Part shown: positions 1-10,023 of the stretch, one piece after another | Layout: every line of letters begins with the position of its first letter | Numbering within the stretch: the stretch's first letter is position 1 | Source: Pseudoflavonifractor_A sp022772585 | Lineage (GTDB): Bacteria; Bacillota; Clostridia; Oscillospirales; Oscillospiraceae | Length of the DNA: 64,000 nt | Assembly (NCBI RefSeq): GCF_052065415.1 | Contig: NZ_JBQHUB010000004.1 | Location: 75,500-139,499, forward strand | Direction of reading: 5' to 3' | The notes under the pieces: generated by a model | The model's input: the letters and a program-made list of their open reading frames with translations, nothing else | Databases searched by the model: none | Told to the model about the DNA's origin: nothing | Position numbers and translations under genes: made by a program

Positions 1-28
1 GAGGCGGACATGATTTCATGTCCGCCTC
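1..28 (-). terminator. Hairpin downstream of the BMP lipoprotein gene
   Basis: A perfect 13-bp inverted repeat (arms 1-13 and 16-28) lies about 40 bases past the stop of the leftward BMP gene. The T-run that would prove an intrinsic terminator would fall left of base 1 and cannot be seen. If it is a terminator, the BMP gene is transcribed alone. Confidence 0.5.
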
Positions 29-67
29 CGCAAGCTGCATGTAGTTATGTAGTACGGAAAGGAAAGC

Positions 68-1150
68 TTAGAAGAAGCTCTCAGCGCCGACCTCGCCGAT
101 CTCATACTCGTTGGGGATGTCGATCTTGCCGGCCTTGATGTCCTCGATGGCCTGCTCGGCAGCGGAGACGACCTCCGCGGGCAGGGTGGCCTTCAGGTCC
201 TCGTTCCACTGGAAGGAGACGATGCCGTCGCCCATGCCCAGGAACATGACGTCACCGGTGGCCTCGCCGGCCATGATGGCGTCAAACACGGCCACATAGG
301 CGCCGGGGGCGTCGACCATGCTGTTGCCGATGACCTGGTTGGGAGCGCCGGAGATGTAGTCGCCGAACACGCCGAAGGCGTAAACGCCGTCGCTCTCGGA
401 GACGGCCTTGATGGCGCCGGAGGTGCCCTCATTGGCGTTGGGGAAGATGAAGTCAGCGCCGCTCTGGATCTGGTTCAGGGCGGTCTCATAAGCCTCGTTG
501 GTGTTGGTGGCGCTCAGAACAGTGTTCTTGACCACAATCTTGTCGTTGACGCTCTTGGCGCCCAGGGCAAAGCCGACGCCGGGCTTGGTAAAGGAGGGCC
601 AATCGCCGCCGGGGATGATGCCGATGGTGTTGGTCTTGGTCATCATGCCGGCGATGACGCCGCAGACGTAGCCGCCCTCTTCAGTGCTCATGCACATGGG
701 GAACTGGTTGGCAGCGGTGACGGAGCCGCCGTTGGTGACAAACCAGGTGTCGGGATAATCCTGGGCCACTTCCTTGAAGTACTCGGCGAACTCGCCGCCC
801 TGGCCAAAGACCACCTTATAGCCCTCGGCGGCCATATTCTCGGCCTCGGCGCGGGCAGCGTCGGCGGTGGTAATGGAGTCGATGATGGCAACCTGGCTGT
901 CATCCAGGTTATACTTGGCCTGGATGGCGCGGACGCCGTCGGCGCCCTGCTGGCAGTAGCCGCCGTCGGTGGGGGGGCCGGAGAGCATGACGCCGATCTT
1001 GATATCGGCATAGTCATCGCCCGCGGGAGCCTGGGACTCCACGGGAGCCTTGGAGCCGGCGGGCGCGGGAGTGGAGCTGGAGCCGCCGCCGCAGGCGGTG
1101 ACGCTCAAAAGCATAGCGCCGGCCAGGAACAAGGGAATCAGCTTTTTCAT
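68..1150 (-). CDS. BMP-family ABC transporter substrate-binding lipoprotein
   Basis: Extracytoplasmic binding protein of the BMP (Med/TmpC/PnrA) family, whose characterised members bind purine nucleosides for ABC import. The 360-residue product starts with a lipoprotein signal peptide ending in LSVTAC (Cys20 the lipidation site), then a Gly/Ser/Pro/Ala linker to about residue 50, then the periplasmic-binding fold opening with IKIGVMLSGPP. I place the start at 1150 because AGGAGG precedes it at normal spacing; an in-frame codon ten residues upstream lacks a site. No ATPase or permease partner is in the window. The position beside xanthine dehydrogenase suggests a purine or nucleoside ligand, which is inference. 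Transcription starts about 300 nt upstream behind a structured leader. Confidence 0.88.
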   Translation of the reverse strand: MKKLIPLFLAGAMLLSVTACGGGSSSTPAPAGSKAPVESQAPAGDDYADIKIGVMLSGPPTDGGYCQQGADGVRAIQAKYNLDDSQVAIIDSITTADAARAEAENMAAEGYKVVFGQGGEFAEYFKEVAQDYPDTWFVTNGGSVTAANQFPMCMSTEEGGYVCGVIAGMMTKTNTIGIIPGGDWPSFTKPGVGFALGAKSVNDKIVVKNTVLSATNTNEAYETALNQIQSGADFIFPNANEGTSGAIKAVSESDGVYAFGVFGDYISGAPNQVIGNSMVDAPGAYVAVFDAIMAGEATGDVMFLGMGDGIVSFQWNEDLKATLPAEVVSAAEQAIEDIKAGKIDIPNEYEIGEVGAESFF

Positions 1151-1194
1151 AGGGTTATCCTCCTTTTTTCTTGTTGGCACGCGGCCAAACGGTT

Positions 1195-1348
1195 ACGGTA
1201 TGCCCGGGACAGGGTCTGTCACAGACCCGCCGGACGGGGAACTATGCCTCCTGTTCGCGGACCGGAGTCCGCCGGCGCAGGCTTGGGCAGCCTTTATCGT
1301 CCTTCGGCATATGGACGTAAAGTGGAGCAGATCCCAAGGTCATACCGT
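1195..1348 (-). promoter_or_regulatory. Structured 5' leader RNA, candidate riboswitch of unknown class
   Basis: Read on the minus strand, an 8-bp closing helix (ACGGTATG, 1341-1348, with CATACCGT, 1195-1202) encloses about 138 nt. Inside are: helix CTTGGG/CCCAAG (1333-1338 with 1282-1287) topped by CTTTA/TAAAG and CGTCC/GGACG pairs; helix CGCCGG/CCGGCG (1272-1277 with 1228-1233) holding CGGAC-TCCG-GTCCG with a UNCG tetraloop and a GAAC/GTTC arm; and GGGTCTG-TGA-CAGACCC (1212-1228). It lies between a near-consensus promoter and the BMP start codon. I found no match to the purine, TPP, cobalamin, lysine or glycine signatures I know. Confidence 0.5.
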
Positions 1349-1461
1349 GGTGCAGGGGTCTGCCGGCCCGATGGAAAGGATAGGCAAAGCAGGAGCCGGC
1401 AGCGGTCAGAACGCACAAAATACTATATATCATCATAATACTTTGTGGTTAACTTGCCCCT

Positions 1462-1490
1462 ATATTAAAATAATTTGACCAAAAAGTCAA
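1462..1490 (-). promoter_or_regulatory. Sigma-A promoter for the BMP gene, with a possible operator
   Basis: On the minus strand TTGACT (1485-1490), a 17-base spacer and TAATAT (1462-1467) form a near-consensus promoter in an AT-rich stretch. TTGAC-N6-GTCAA (1475-1490) is an inverted repeat over the -35 box and could bind a repressor. The start point would be near 1455, giving a leader of about 305 nt. The rest of 1491-1708 is AT-rich with no gene I can support. Confidence 0.7.
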
Positions 1491-1708
1491 GATGTTTATC
1501 GTAAAATAAACCAAGGAAAAGTCCCGAAACGGGATATTTATCGTGCAAAATGACGTTAACTAAACCGATTGGTTTTTTAAAAAAGTAATAAAATTGAACT
1601 GATTGATAGAAAAATAGATAAAATTAAACCAAAAAAGTACCGCAAAAAAATGATCTTCCTGTGCGGGCGGCGGTGGAAAGAGATGAAAATAACGGAAAGA
1701 GGATGGAC

Positions 1709-1742
1709 AAAAAATCCTCCGGACGGGATGTCCGGAGGATTT
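1709..1742 (-). terminator. Intrinsic terminator of the xanthine dehydrogenase gene
   Basis: On the minus strand a 13-bp perfect stem AAATCCTCCGGAC/GTCCGGAGGATTT with a 5-base loop is followed by a short T-run, four bases after the stop codon. Confidence 0.85.
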
Positions 1743-1745
1743 GAT

Positions 1746-4319
1746 TTACTTCTTTTTGCGGCTGTACGGGGTGTTTTCCAGGGGAAGCGTGGTGCGGAAC
1801 TGTCCGTCCCACTTGTAATAGGCGCCCTGTACGGCGGGCGGGGTGGGGATGGAGGTGATCTCGCCGATGCCCACTGCGCCATAGCCCAGCGGGTCTGGGT
1901 TGGCCTCCACGATGATGGCTTCCACCGGAGGCGTCTTGTTGGCGCGGAACAGCCCCAGGGTGCCGAACTTGGCGGTGGGCCGGCCCTCCGACAGCGGGAA
2001 GTCCTCGGTAAGGGCGAAGCCCAGACTCATGACCACGCCGCCCTCGATCTGCCCCTCCACACTGAGGGGATTGATGGCCCGGCCCACGTCGTGGGCGGCC
2101 ACCACCTTTTCGATGGTGCCGTCCTCATTCAGGCAGACCACCTGGGTGGCGTAGCCGTAGGCCACGTGGGACACGGGGTTGGGCTTGTCGGCCCCCATCC
2201 TGTCGGTGGCGGCCAGATATTCGCCGTAAAATTCCCGGCCGTTCAGGTCGGAGAGGGACTTGCCCGCGTCCAGTTCCTTTTTCAGCTCCAGGCAGGCACG
2301 GCGGCAGGCCTCGCCGGTGATAAGGGTCTGGCGGGAGCCGGAGGTGGTGCCGGCGTCGGGCGCGATATTGGTCTCGGCCTGGGGATAGACCACCGCCTCC
2401 TGGGGTAGATGCAGGGTCTCGCAGGCGATCTGGGTCAGGACAGTGCCCAGACCCTGGCCGATGCAGGACGCGCCCGCCCGCAGCCAGATGCGGCCCTCCT
2501 CCACCGTGATGCGGCAGCGGCCCCAGTCGGGCAGGCCCACGCCCACGCCGGCGTTCTTCAGCGCGCAGGCGATGCCGGCACGGGGATGGCTCTCATAGAC
2601 CTCCTTCACGGCCTCCAGCGTCTCCACCAGGGCGGTGCCCGGGAAGGCGATCTGGCCGTTGGGAAGCACCTGGCCCGGCCGGATGGCGTTGCGGTAGCGG
2701 ATCTCCCAGGGGGAGATGCCCACCATCTCGGCCAGCAGGTTCAGGTTGCACTCGGTGGCAAAGCAGCTCTGGGTCACGCCGAAGCCCCGGAAGGCGCCGG
2801 CGGGGGGATTATTGGTGTAGACGGCGGTGCCGTCGATGTCGATGATCTGATAGTTATAGGGGCCGGCGGCATGGGTGCACAGGCGCTGGAGCACCGGGCC
2901 GCCCAGGCTGGCATAGGCGCCGGTATCGGTGACCACCACCGCCTTCATGGCGGTGAGGTAGCCGTTCTCGTCGCAGCCGGTGGTAAACTCCATCCAGGCG
3001 GCGTGGCGCTTGGGGTGGATGAGGATGCTCTCGTCCCGGGTGAGCTTGACCTTGACGGGACAGTGGGTGTGGTAAGCCAGCAGCAGGGCGTGGTGCTGGA
3101 CGCTCACATCCTCCTTTCCACCGAAGCCGCCGCCCACCAGGGCGTTGACCACGTGGATCTTTTCGGGGGCCCATCCCATCATCAGTGCGCACTCGTGCTG
3201 GGTGTCGTAGGTGCCCTGGTCGCTGGTGTAGATCAGGGCCTCCTGGTTCTCGTCGTCCACCATGGCCACGGCGCACTCCGGCTCCAGGAACGCGTGCTCA
3301 GTGGGAGGGGTATAGTAGGTCCGGGTGACCACGTGGGCCGAGGCGGCCAGCGCCTCGTCGGCGTTGCCGCGGACCAGGTGCTCGTGGGCCAGGATATTGG
3401 AGGAGCTGCTCTCATGGACCAGGGGCGCGCCTTCTTTCAGGGCCTCATGGGGGTCAAACACCGGGGGAAGCACCTCGTACTCCACGCGGATCAGGGCCTT
3501 GGCCTGCTCCACCTGCTCCATGGTCTCGGCGGCCACCAGGGCCACGGCGTCCCCCAGATAGTGGGTGATGTGCCCCACCGGGACCAGGGCGTCCCAGTCC
3601 TGCTTCAGGTGTCCTACTTTAAAAGAACCGGGAATGTCCGCGGCGGTGAGGACCGCCCTGACACCGGGCACCGCCTTGGCGGCGCTGGTGTCGATGGAGA
3701 GCACCCGGGCTCTGGGATACCGGGCACGCAGGGCCGAACCCACCAGCATGCCCTCGATCTGAATGTCGTCGGCGTACTGCCCGTAGCCCAGGACCTTCTC
3801 GGGCACGTCCACCCGGTGGGCCCGCTGGCCCACGCCGGTGATGGCGGGGGGCGTCAGATTCCTGCGGTCCTCCCGCAGGATGCGGGCCGCCAGTGCGATG
3901 GCGTCGATGATCTTCTTGTAGCCGGTACAGCGGCAGATGTTGTTGCGGATGGCAAAAGCGATCTCATCCCGGGTGGGATCGGGATTCTGGTCGATGAGAG
4001 CCTTGCCGCACAGGACCATACCGGGAATGCAGAAGCCGCACTGGACGGCGCCCGCCTCGCCGAAGGCGTAGACGAATACTTCCCGCTCCCGCTCCGTCAG
4101 GCCCTCTACGGTAATAATTTGTTTTCCCTCAAATTTGGATACCTTCTGGACGCAGGCTTTGATGGGTTTGCCGTCCACCAGAATGGTGCATGCACCGCAG
4201 GCACCCTGGTCGCAGCCGTCCTTGACCGAGGTGAGCCCCAGGTCATGGCGCAGAAAGTCCAGCAGCTTCTTGTCCTCCTGAATGGAGACAGCGGCTCCGT
4301 TGACGTTCAGATCGAACAT
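1746..4319 (-). CDS. Xanthine dehydrogenase, fused Fe-S/molybdopterin type (selenium-dependent family)
   Basis: Molybdenum hydroxylase expected to oxidise hypoxanthine/xanthine, or run between xanthine and urate, in the cytoplasm. The 857-residue chain has a plant-type [2Fe-2S] domain (Cys36, 41, 44, 56), an all-helical second [2Fe-2S] domain (Cys94, 97, 129, 131) and, from about residue 160, the molybdopterin domain with GGGFGGKE (396-403) and a C-terminal GIGE whose Glu820 fits the catalytic glutamate. This layout and length match the selenium-dependent xanthine dehydrogenase family (E. coli XdhD type). There is no FAD domain and no FAD subunit nearby, so the electron acceptor is not encoded here. 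The start at 4319 has AAGGAGG upstream; a longer frame to 4457 has no site. Selenium would be a labile ligand, not selenocysteine. Confidence 0.9.
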   Translation of the reverse strand: MFDLNVNGAAVSIQEDKKLLDFLRHDLGLTSVKDGCDQGACGACTILVDGKPIKACVQKVSKFEGKQIITVEGLTEREREVFVYAFGEAGAVQCGFCIPGMVLCGKALIDQNPDPTRDEIAFAIRNNICRCTGYKKIIDAIALAARILREDRRNLTPPAITGVGQRAHRVDVPEKVLGYGQYADDIQIEGMLVGSALRARYPRARVLSIDTSAAKAVPGVRAVLTAADIPGSFKVGHLKQDWDALVPVGHITHYLGDAVALVAAETMEQVEQAKALIRVEYEVLPPVFDPHEALKEGAPLVHESSSSNILAHEHLVRGNADEALAASAHVVTRTYYTPPTEHAFLEPECAVAMVDDENQEALIYTSDQGTYDTQHECALMMGWAPEKIHVVNALVGGGFGGKEDVSVQHHALLLAYHTHCPVKVKLTRDESILIHPKRHAAWMEFTTGCDENGYLTAMKAVVVTDTGAYASLGGPVLQRLCTHAAGPYNYQIIDIDGTAVYTNNPPAGAFRGFGVTQSCFATECNLNLLAEMVGISPWEIRYRNAIRPGQVLPNGQIAFPGTALVETLEAVKEVYESHPRAGIACALKNAGVGVGLPDWGRCRITVEEGRIWLRAGASCIGQGLGTVLTQIACETLHLPQEAVVYPQAETNIAPDAGTTSGSRQTLITGEACRRACLELKKELDAGKSLSDLNGREFYGEYLAATDRMGADKPNPVSHVAYGYATQVVCLNEDGTIEKVVAAHDVGRAINPLSVEGQIEGGVVMSLGFALTEDFPLSEGRPTAKFGTLGLFRANKTPPVEAIIVEANPDPLGYGAVGIGEITSIPTPPAVQGAYYKWDGQFRTTLPLENTPYSRKKK

Positions 4320-4456
4320 GAGGTTTGCCTCCTTAAAAAATGGCATTGGGGGAGTCTCCGAAGGGTCTGCGGCCTCCGCCCGCGTTTTTGGTGTGCTGTC
4401 GCAGGCTCCGCTTCTCTTGCACGAAGAAGTGCGAAAAAAAGAAGTTTTGCCTTCCA

Positions 4457-4485
4457 TTTATAGCTTAACACTAATTATTTTGGAA
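4457..4485 (-). promoter_or_regulatory. Possible promoter for xanthine dehydrogenase
   Basis: On the minus strand TTCCAA (4480-4485), 17 bases and TATAAA (4457-4462) sit 138 bases upstream of the start codon. The -35 box is poor; this is the best candidate in the divergent region 4320-4659. Confidence 0.35.
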
Positions 4486-4564
4486 AGCAATAGGAGGAGC
4501 ATCGGCGGAATACACAAAAATCAAAAAGAGTTTTAGTAAAAATAAAAAATTTTTAGATTGCCAC

Positions 4565-4593
4565 TTGACTTATGAGTTTATAATTGCTATTAT
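4565..4593 (+). promoter_or_regulatory. Sigma-A promoter for ygeX
   Basis: TTGACT (4565-4570), a 17-base spacer and TATTAT (4588-4593), giving a leader of about 60 nt. The sequence around the -35 box (CACTTGACTTATGAG) closely resembles that of the carbamate kinase promoter at 8994. Confidence 0.75.
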
Positions 4594-4659
4594 GAAGGCA
4601 GAAAGCGGAAGAAATTCCGTGAGGGATCTCTAAATTTTTACGGAGGCGAAAGAAGTAAA

Positions 4660-5919
4660 ATGGAGATGGAACAGATCAAATGGGTACCCAACCGGATGCC
4701 CAAAAGCGACGACAAGTGGCTGGAGATCATGTCGCTGGAAAACGTGGCCAAGGCCCGCGCATTCCACAGCAGCTTTCCCCAGTACCAGTGGACGCCGCTG
4801 GCCAACCTGAGCCGTATGGCCAAGTACCTGGGCCTGAGCGGCCTGTATGTGAAAGATGAGTCCCACCGCTTTGGACTCAACGCTTTCAAGGTGCTGGGCG
4901 GCTCCTTTGCCATGGCACGCTACATTGCCCAGCAGATGGGCAAGGACGTGTCTGAGATGACCTACGACTACCTGACCAGCGAGCGGCTGCGCCGTGAGTT
5001 CGGCCAGGCCACCTTCTTCACCGCCACGGACGGCAACCACGGCCGCGGCGTGGCATGGGCGGCCAACCGTCTGGGGCAGAAAGCGGTCGTACATATGCCC
5101 AAGGGCAGCTCCATGGCCCGCTACAACAACATCGCCAAGGAGGGCGCCAAGGTCACCATCGAGGACGTGAATTACGACGACTGCGTCCGCATGGCTGCCG
5201 CTGAGGCAGAGGAGTGCGAGAACGGCGTCATCGTGCAGGATACCGCCTGGGAGGGCTATGAGGACATCCCCTCCTGGATCATGCAGGGCTACGGCACCCT
5301 GGCCTCTGAGACCGCTGACCAGCTCCGTGAGATTGGTGTGAACCGTCCCACCCATATCTTCGTCCAGGCCGGCGTGGGCTCCCTGGCCGGCGCTATCCAG
5401 GGCTTCTTCCAGAACCTGTTCCCCAATGATCCCCCCAAGGTGGTGGTCATGGAGACCTCGGCTGCCGACTGTCTGTACCGCGGCGCGCTGGTGGGCGACG
5501 GCAACCCCCGTATCGTCACCGGCGATCTGAAGACCATCATGGCCGGCCTGGCCTGCGGTGAGCCCAACATCATCGGCTGGGACATCCTGCGCAACCACAC
5601 CAGCGTCTTTACCTCCTGCCCCGACTGGGTCTCCGCCAAGGGCATGCGCATGCTGGGCGTCCCCTGCGAGGGAGATCCGGTGGTCATCTCCGGCGAGTCC
5701 GGCGCTGTGGGTATGGGTTGCCTGGACGCCATCATGAACAACCCCGCTTACAGCGATCTGAAGGAGTATCTGGGCCTCAACCGCTTCAGCCACGTGCTGC
5801 TGATCTCCACCGAGGGCAACACCGATCCTCAGAAGTTCCGCCGCATCATCTGGGACGGCGAGTACCCCACCACCAACACGCCTATGGCTGAGTACGAAGG
5901 TTATCGGATGAGCAAGTAA
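4660..5919 (+). CDS. ygeX: Diaminopropionate ammonia-lyase YgeX
   Basis: PLP enzyme that converts 2,3-diaminopropionate to pyruvate and two ammonia, through a 2-aminoacrylate intermediate. The 419-residue protein has the family's length, with the PLP lysine at Lys77 in GLNAFKVLGG (the same number as in E. coli YgeX) and a Gly-rich phosphate-binding segment GVGSLAGA. GGAGG lies 14 bases before the ATG. It is the first gene of the rightward purine island, divergent from xanthine dehydrogenase, with its own promoter. In gut anaerobes this gene set is linked to anaerobic purine breakdown, in which diaminopropionate is a late intermediate; that role here is inference from context. Confidence 0.93.
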   Translation: MEMEQIKWVPNRMPKSDDKWLEIMSLENVAKARAFHSSFPQYQWTPLANLSRMAKYLGLSGLYVKDESHRFGLNAFKVLGGSFAMARYIAQQMGKDVSEMTYDYLTSERLRREFGQATFFTATDGNHGRGVAWAANRLGQKAVVHMPKGSSMARYNNIAKEGAKVTIEDVNYDDCVRMAAAEAEECENGVIVQDTAWEGYEDIPSWIMQGYGTLASETADQLREIGVNRPTHIFVQAGVGSLAGAIQGFFQNLFPNDPPKVVVMETSAADCLYRGALVGDGNPRIVTGDLKTIMAGLACGEPNIIGWDILRNHTSVFTSCPDWVSAKGMRMLGVPCEGDPVVISGESGAVGMGCLDAIMNNPAYSDLKEYLGLNRFSHVLLISTEGNTDPQKFRRIIWDGEYPTTNTPMAEYEGYRMSK

Positions 5920-5965
5920 GGAAATTTCCGGGCATATCCACAGGAACCGAACATGTTCTCAGCAC

Positions 5966-5997
5966 GACGGCGGCCCCGCGGCCGCGGGGCCGCCGTC
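5966..5997. other. GC-rich perfect palindrome between ygeX and ygeY
   Basis: A 32-base perfect palindrome centred on CCGCGG CCGCGG-type sequence lies 46 bases after the ygeX stop. No T-run follows, so it is more likely an mRNA-protecting or weak attenuating hairpin than a full terminator. I see no convincing promoter between it and ygeY. Confidence 0.5.
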
Positions 5998-6053
5998 TGT
6001 TACCCCTGGTACTTACATAAAAAGTCATATATGTAATTTGGAGGAATAGAATT

Positions 6054-7466
6054 ATGAACTTTGAACAGATCAAAGCTGCCGCCGAGGGCTATCGGGCGGA
6101 CATGAGCCGGTTCCTGCGGGACATGATCTCCCATCCCAGCGAGAGCTGTGAGGAGAAGGACGTGGTCATGTGCATCAAGGCCGAGATGGAGAAGCTGGGC
6201 TATGACAAAGTGGAGATCGATGGCCTGGGCAATATCATCGGCTGGATGGGCGAGGGCGACAAGATCATCGCCATCGACTCCCACATCGACACCGTGGGCA
6301 TCGGCAACATCAACAACTGGACCGCCGACCCCTATAAGGGCTGGGAGGACGACGCCATCATCTACGGCCGGGGCGGCTCTGACCAGGAGGGCGGCATGGC
6401 CTCCGCCGTGTACGGCACCAAGATCATGAAGGATATGGGCCTGATCCCCGCCGGCTACAAGATCATGGTGGTGGGTTCCGTGCAGGAGGAGGACTGCGAC
6501 GGCATGTGCTGGCAGTACATCGTCAACAAGTTCTTCCCCCAGAACGGCATTAAGAAGGAGCAGGTGGAATTCGTCATCTCCACCGAGCCCACCGACGGCG
6601 GCATCTACCGCGGCCACCGGGGCCGTATGGAGATCCGGGTGGACGTGAAGGGCGTCTCCTGCCACGGCAGCGCCCCCGAGCGGGGCGACAACGCCATCTA
6701 CAAGATGGCGGACATCCTTCAGGACGTCCGTGCCCTCAACGAGAACCCCGCCGACGACAGCGTGGAAGTCAAGGGCCTGGTCAAGATGCTGGATCCCAAG
6801 TACAATCCCGAGCACTGGGAGGATGCCCGCTTCCTGGGCCGGGGTACCTGCACCACCTCTCAGATCTTCTACACCTCTCCCTCCCGCTGCGCCGTGGCCG
6901 ACTCCTGCGCCATCTCCATCGACCGCCGCATGACCGCCGGCGAGACCTGGGATTCCTGCCTGAAGGAGATCGAGGAGCTACCCAGCGTGAAGAAGTACGG
7001 CAGCGACGTGAAGGTCTCTATGTATATGTATGACCGTCCCGCCTGGACCGGCGAGGTCTATGAGACCGAGTGCTTCTTCCCCACCTGGATCAACAAGGAG
7101 TCTGCCGCCCACGTCCAGGCCCTGATCGATGCTCACCACGGCCTCTTCGGCGACGAGCGCCAGGGCCACGCCGACGCCGAAGAGTACCGCGACGCCATGC
7201 ACCTGCGGGCGGGCCGTCCCCTCACCGACAAGTGGACCTTCTCCACCAACGGCGTGTCCATCCAGGGCCGGTACGGCATCCCCTGCGTGGGCTTCGGCCC
7301 CGGCGCCGAGAGCTGGGCCCATGCCCCCAATGAGATCACCTGGAAGGACGATCTGGTCCGCTGTGCCGCCCTGTACGCCGCCGTTCCCGGCCTGTACAGG
7401 GAGGAGAACAAGACCACTGACGTGACCCAGTTCCGCCAGAGCCTGACCAACAACGATATTAAGTAA
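6054..7466 (+). CDS. ygeY: YgeY family M20 metallohydrolase
   Basis: Zinc-dependent M20-type hydrolase, 470 residues, of the YgeY family found beside selenium-dependent hydroxylases. Visible metal-site residues are His77 and Asp79 (AIDSHIDTVG), Asp110 (GRGGSDQEGG) and the Glu144-Glu145 pair (SVQEEDCDG). A likely role is hydrolysis of a ureido or amide intermediate from the opened purine ring before YgeW and YgeX act; the exact substrate cannot be read from sequence. GGAGG lies about 12 bases before the ATG. It follows ygeX by 134 bases with no clear promoter of its own, so read-through from the ygeX promoter is likely. Confidence 0.88.
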   Translation: MNFEQIKAAAEGYRADMSRFLRDMISHPSESCEEKDVVMCIKAEMEKLGYDKVEIDGLGNIIGWMGEGDKIIAIDSHIDTVGIGNINNWTADPYKGWEDDAIIYGRGGSDQEGGMASAVYGTKIMKDMGLIPAGYKIMVVGSVQEEDCDGMCWQYIVNKFFPQNGIKKEQVEFVISTEPTDGGIYRGHRGRMEIRVDVKGVSCHGSAPERGDNAIYKMADILQDVRALNENPADDSVEVKGLVKMLDPKYNPEHWEDARFLGRGTCTTSQIFYTSPSRCAVADSCAISIDRRMTAGETWDSCLKEIEELPSVKKYGSDVKVSMYMYDRPAWTGEVYETECFFPTWINKESAAHVQALIDAHHGLFGDERQGHADAEEYRDAMHLRAGRPLTDKWTFSTNGVSIQGRYGIPCVGFGPGAESWAHAPNEITWKDDLVRCAALYAAVPGLYREENKTTDVTQFRQSLTNNDIK

Positions 7467-7593
7467 GAACTCCTCCGTCCTTGGCAAGATACCCGTTCTG
7501 TTCCTGCCCTTACGGCCCGGCCGGGCCGATTCGCCTCCGCCCGGCCGGGAAAAAGATATTGCAAAATTGAATAAAAAAGGGGATAATATATTT

Positions 7594-8793
<1,200 letters not shown>

Positions 8794-8883
8794 GCGGCAC
8801 TCCGGACAAGATCCCTCCCGGAGCATTCACAGGTTAGCAAGGCGCGACCGGTTTCGCCTCCGGCCCTCACGTCTGCTATAAAA

Positions 8884-8923
8884 CGGCCTGCCCGGCAGTG
8901 GTTTGCTGCTGCCGGGCAGGCCG
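8884..8923 (+). terminator. Strong hairpin after ygeW
   Basis: A 15-bp perfect stem (8884-8898 with 8909-8923) and 10-base loop, followed only by CTTTCAC. The stem is strong, the T-run poor. Together with the next promoter it separates ygeW from carbamate kinase. Confidence 0.6.
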
Positions 8924-8993
8924 CTTTCACTCCGCGTTTTTCCCTGTAAGGCGGGAAAGCGGAAAGTCATCATATTTTTGTCTGAAATACCAT

Positions 8994-9022
8994 TTGACAT
9001 ATGCGGTAACAGGCATTATGAT
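8994..9022 (+). promoter_or_regulatory. Sigma-A promoter for carbamate kinase
   Basis: TTGACA (8994-8999), 17 bases and TATGAT (9017-9022). The flanks CATTTGACATATGCG match the ygeX promoter at most positions, which suggests shared control. Confidence 0.8.
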
Positions 9023-9081
9023 AGCTATATAAAATTTATACTGCGTATTTTAATAATACGGAAAACGAGGTGCGACGAAAA

Positions 9082-10023
9082 ATGGGTAAAAGAATCGTGA
9101 TCGCTCTGGGCGGCAACGCTCTGGGCAACAATCTCCCCGAGCAGATGGTGGCTGTGCAGCAGACCTCCAAGGCCATCGCCGACCTGATCGAAGAGGGCCA
9201 CGAGGTCATCATCGCTCACGGCAACGGTCCCCAGGTGGGCATGATCCAGAACGCCATGACCGAGCTGACCCGCTCCAACCCTGAGAAGTACATCCCTTGC
9301 CCTCTGTCCGTGTGCGTGGCCATGAGCCAGGGTTACATCGGATACGATCTGCAGAACGCCCTGCGCGAGGAGCTGCTCAACCGCGGCATCGACAAGCCCT
9401 GCGCCACCGTTCTGACCCAGGTCATCGTGGACAAGAATGATCCCGCCTTCCAGAACCCCACCAAGCCCATCGGCGCCTTCATGAGCAAGGAAGAGGCTGA
9501 GAAGCTGGCTGCCGAGCGGGGCTATGTGGTGAAGGAGGACGCCGGCCGCGGCTATCGCCGTGTGGTGGCCTCTCCCAAGCCCCAGTCCATTGCCGAGATC
9601 GACACCGTCCGCGCCCTGGTGGAGGCCGGCCATGTGGTCATCGCCTGCGGCGGCGGCGGCATCCCTGTCTTTAAGACCGAGGGCAACCGCCTGGACGGCG
9701 CCGCCGCTGTGGTGGACAAGGACTTCGCTTCCTGTGTCCTGGCCCAGCAGCTGGACGCCGACTGCCTGATCATCCTCACCGCCGTGGAGAAGGTTGCCAT
9801 CCACTTCGGCAAGCCCGACGTGAAGTGGCTGGACGAGCTGACCCCTGCCGAGGCCCAGAAGTACATCGCCGACGGCGAGTTCGCTCCCGGCTCCATGCTG
9901 CCCAAGGTCCAGGCCGCCCTGCAGTTCGCCGAGTCCAAGGCCGGCCGCACCTCTCTGATCACCCTGCTGGAGAAGGCCAAGGACGGCGTCGCCGGTAAGA
10001 CCGGCACCAGCATCCACGCTTAA
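9082..10023 (+). CDS. Carbamate kinase (YqeA/ArcC family)
   Basis: Transfers phosphate from carbamoyl phosphate to ADP, giving ATP, CO2 and ammonia. The 313-residue product shows the amino-acid-kinase signatures VIALGGNAL at the N-terminus and HGNGPQVG near residue 50, and has the usual family length. Start at ATG 9082 with GAGGTG about 9 bases upstream; an in-frame GTG at 9070 overlaps that site and is less likely. Following ygeW it would recover ATP by substrate-level phosphorylation from the purine-derived carbamoyl group, the only energy-conserving step visible in the island. Confidence 0.93.
   Translation: MGKRIVIALGGNALGNNLPEQMVAVQQTSKAIADLIEEGHEVIIAHGNGPQVGMIQNAMTELTRSNPEKYIPCPLSVCVAMSQGYIGYDLQNALREELLNRGIDKPCATVLTQVIVDKNDPAFQNPTKPIGAFMSKEEAEKLAAERGYVVKEDAGRGYRRVVASPKPQSIAEIDTVRALVEAGHVVIACGGGGIPVFKTEGNRLDGAAAVVDKDFASCVLAQQLDADCLIILTAVEKVAIHFGKPDVKWLDELTPAEAQKYIADGEFAPGSMLPKVQAALQFAESKAGRTSLITLLEKAKDGVAGKTGTSIHA

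Noticed and set aside
1242..1438. 64-codon frames on both strands in the BMP leader
   Set aside because: No ribosome sites or recognisable protein features; the region folds as RNA instead.
1746..4319. Selenocysteine codon in xanthine dehydrogenase
   Set aside because: No in-frame TGA; in this family selenium is a separate labile cofactor.
2409..4463. Long open frame on the plus strand opposite xanthine dehydrogenase
   Set aside because: It is a GC-driven shadow: the minus-strand frame has cofactor motifs throughout, the plus frame has none.
7559..7587. Promoter TTGCAA-17-GATAAT just before ygeW
   Set aside because: It would put the transcript start at the ATG and make the clear AAAGGGG ribosome site useless; read-through from ygeX is simpler.
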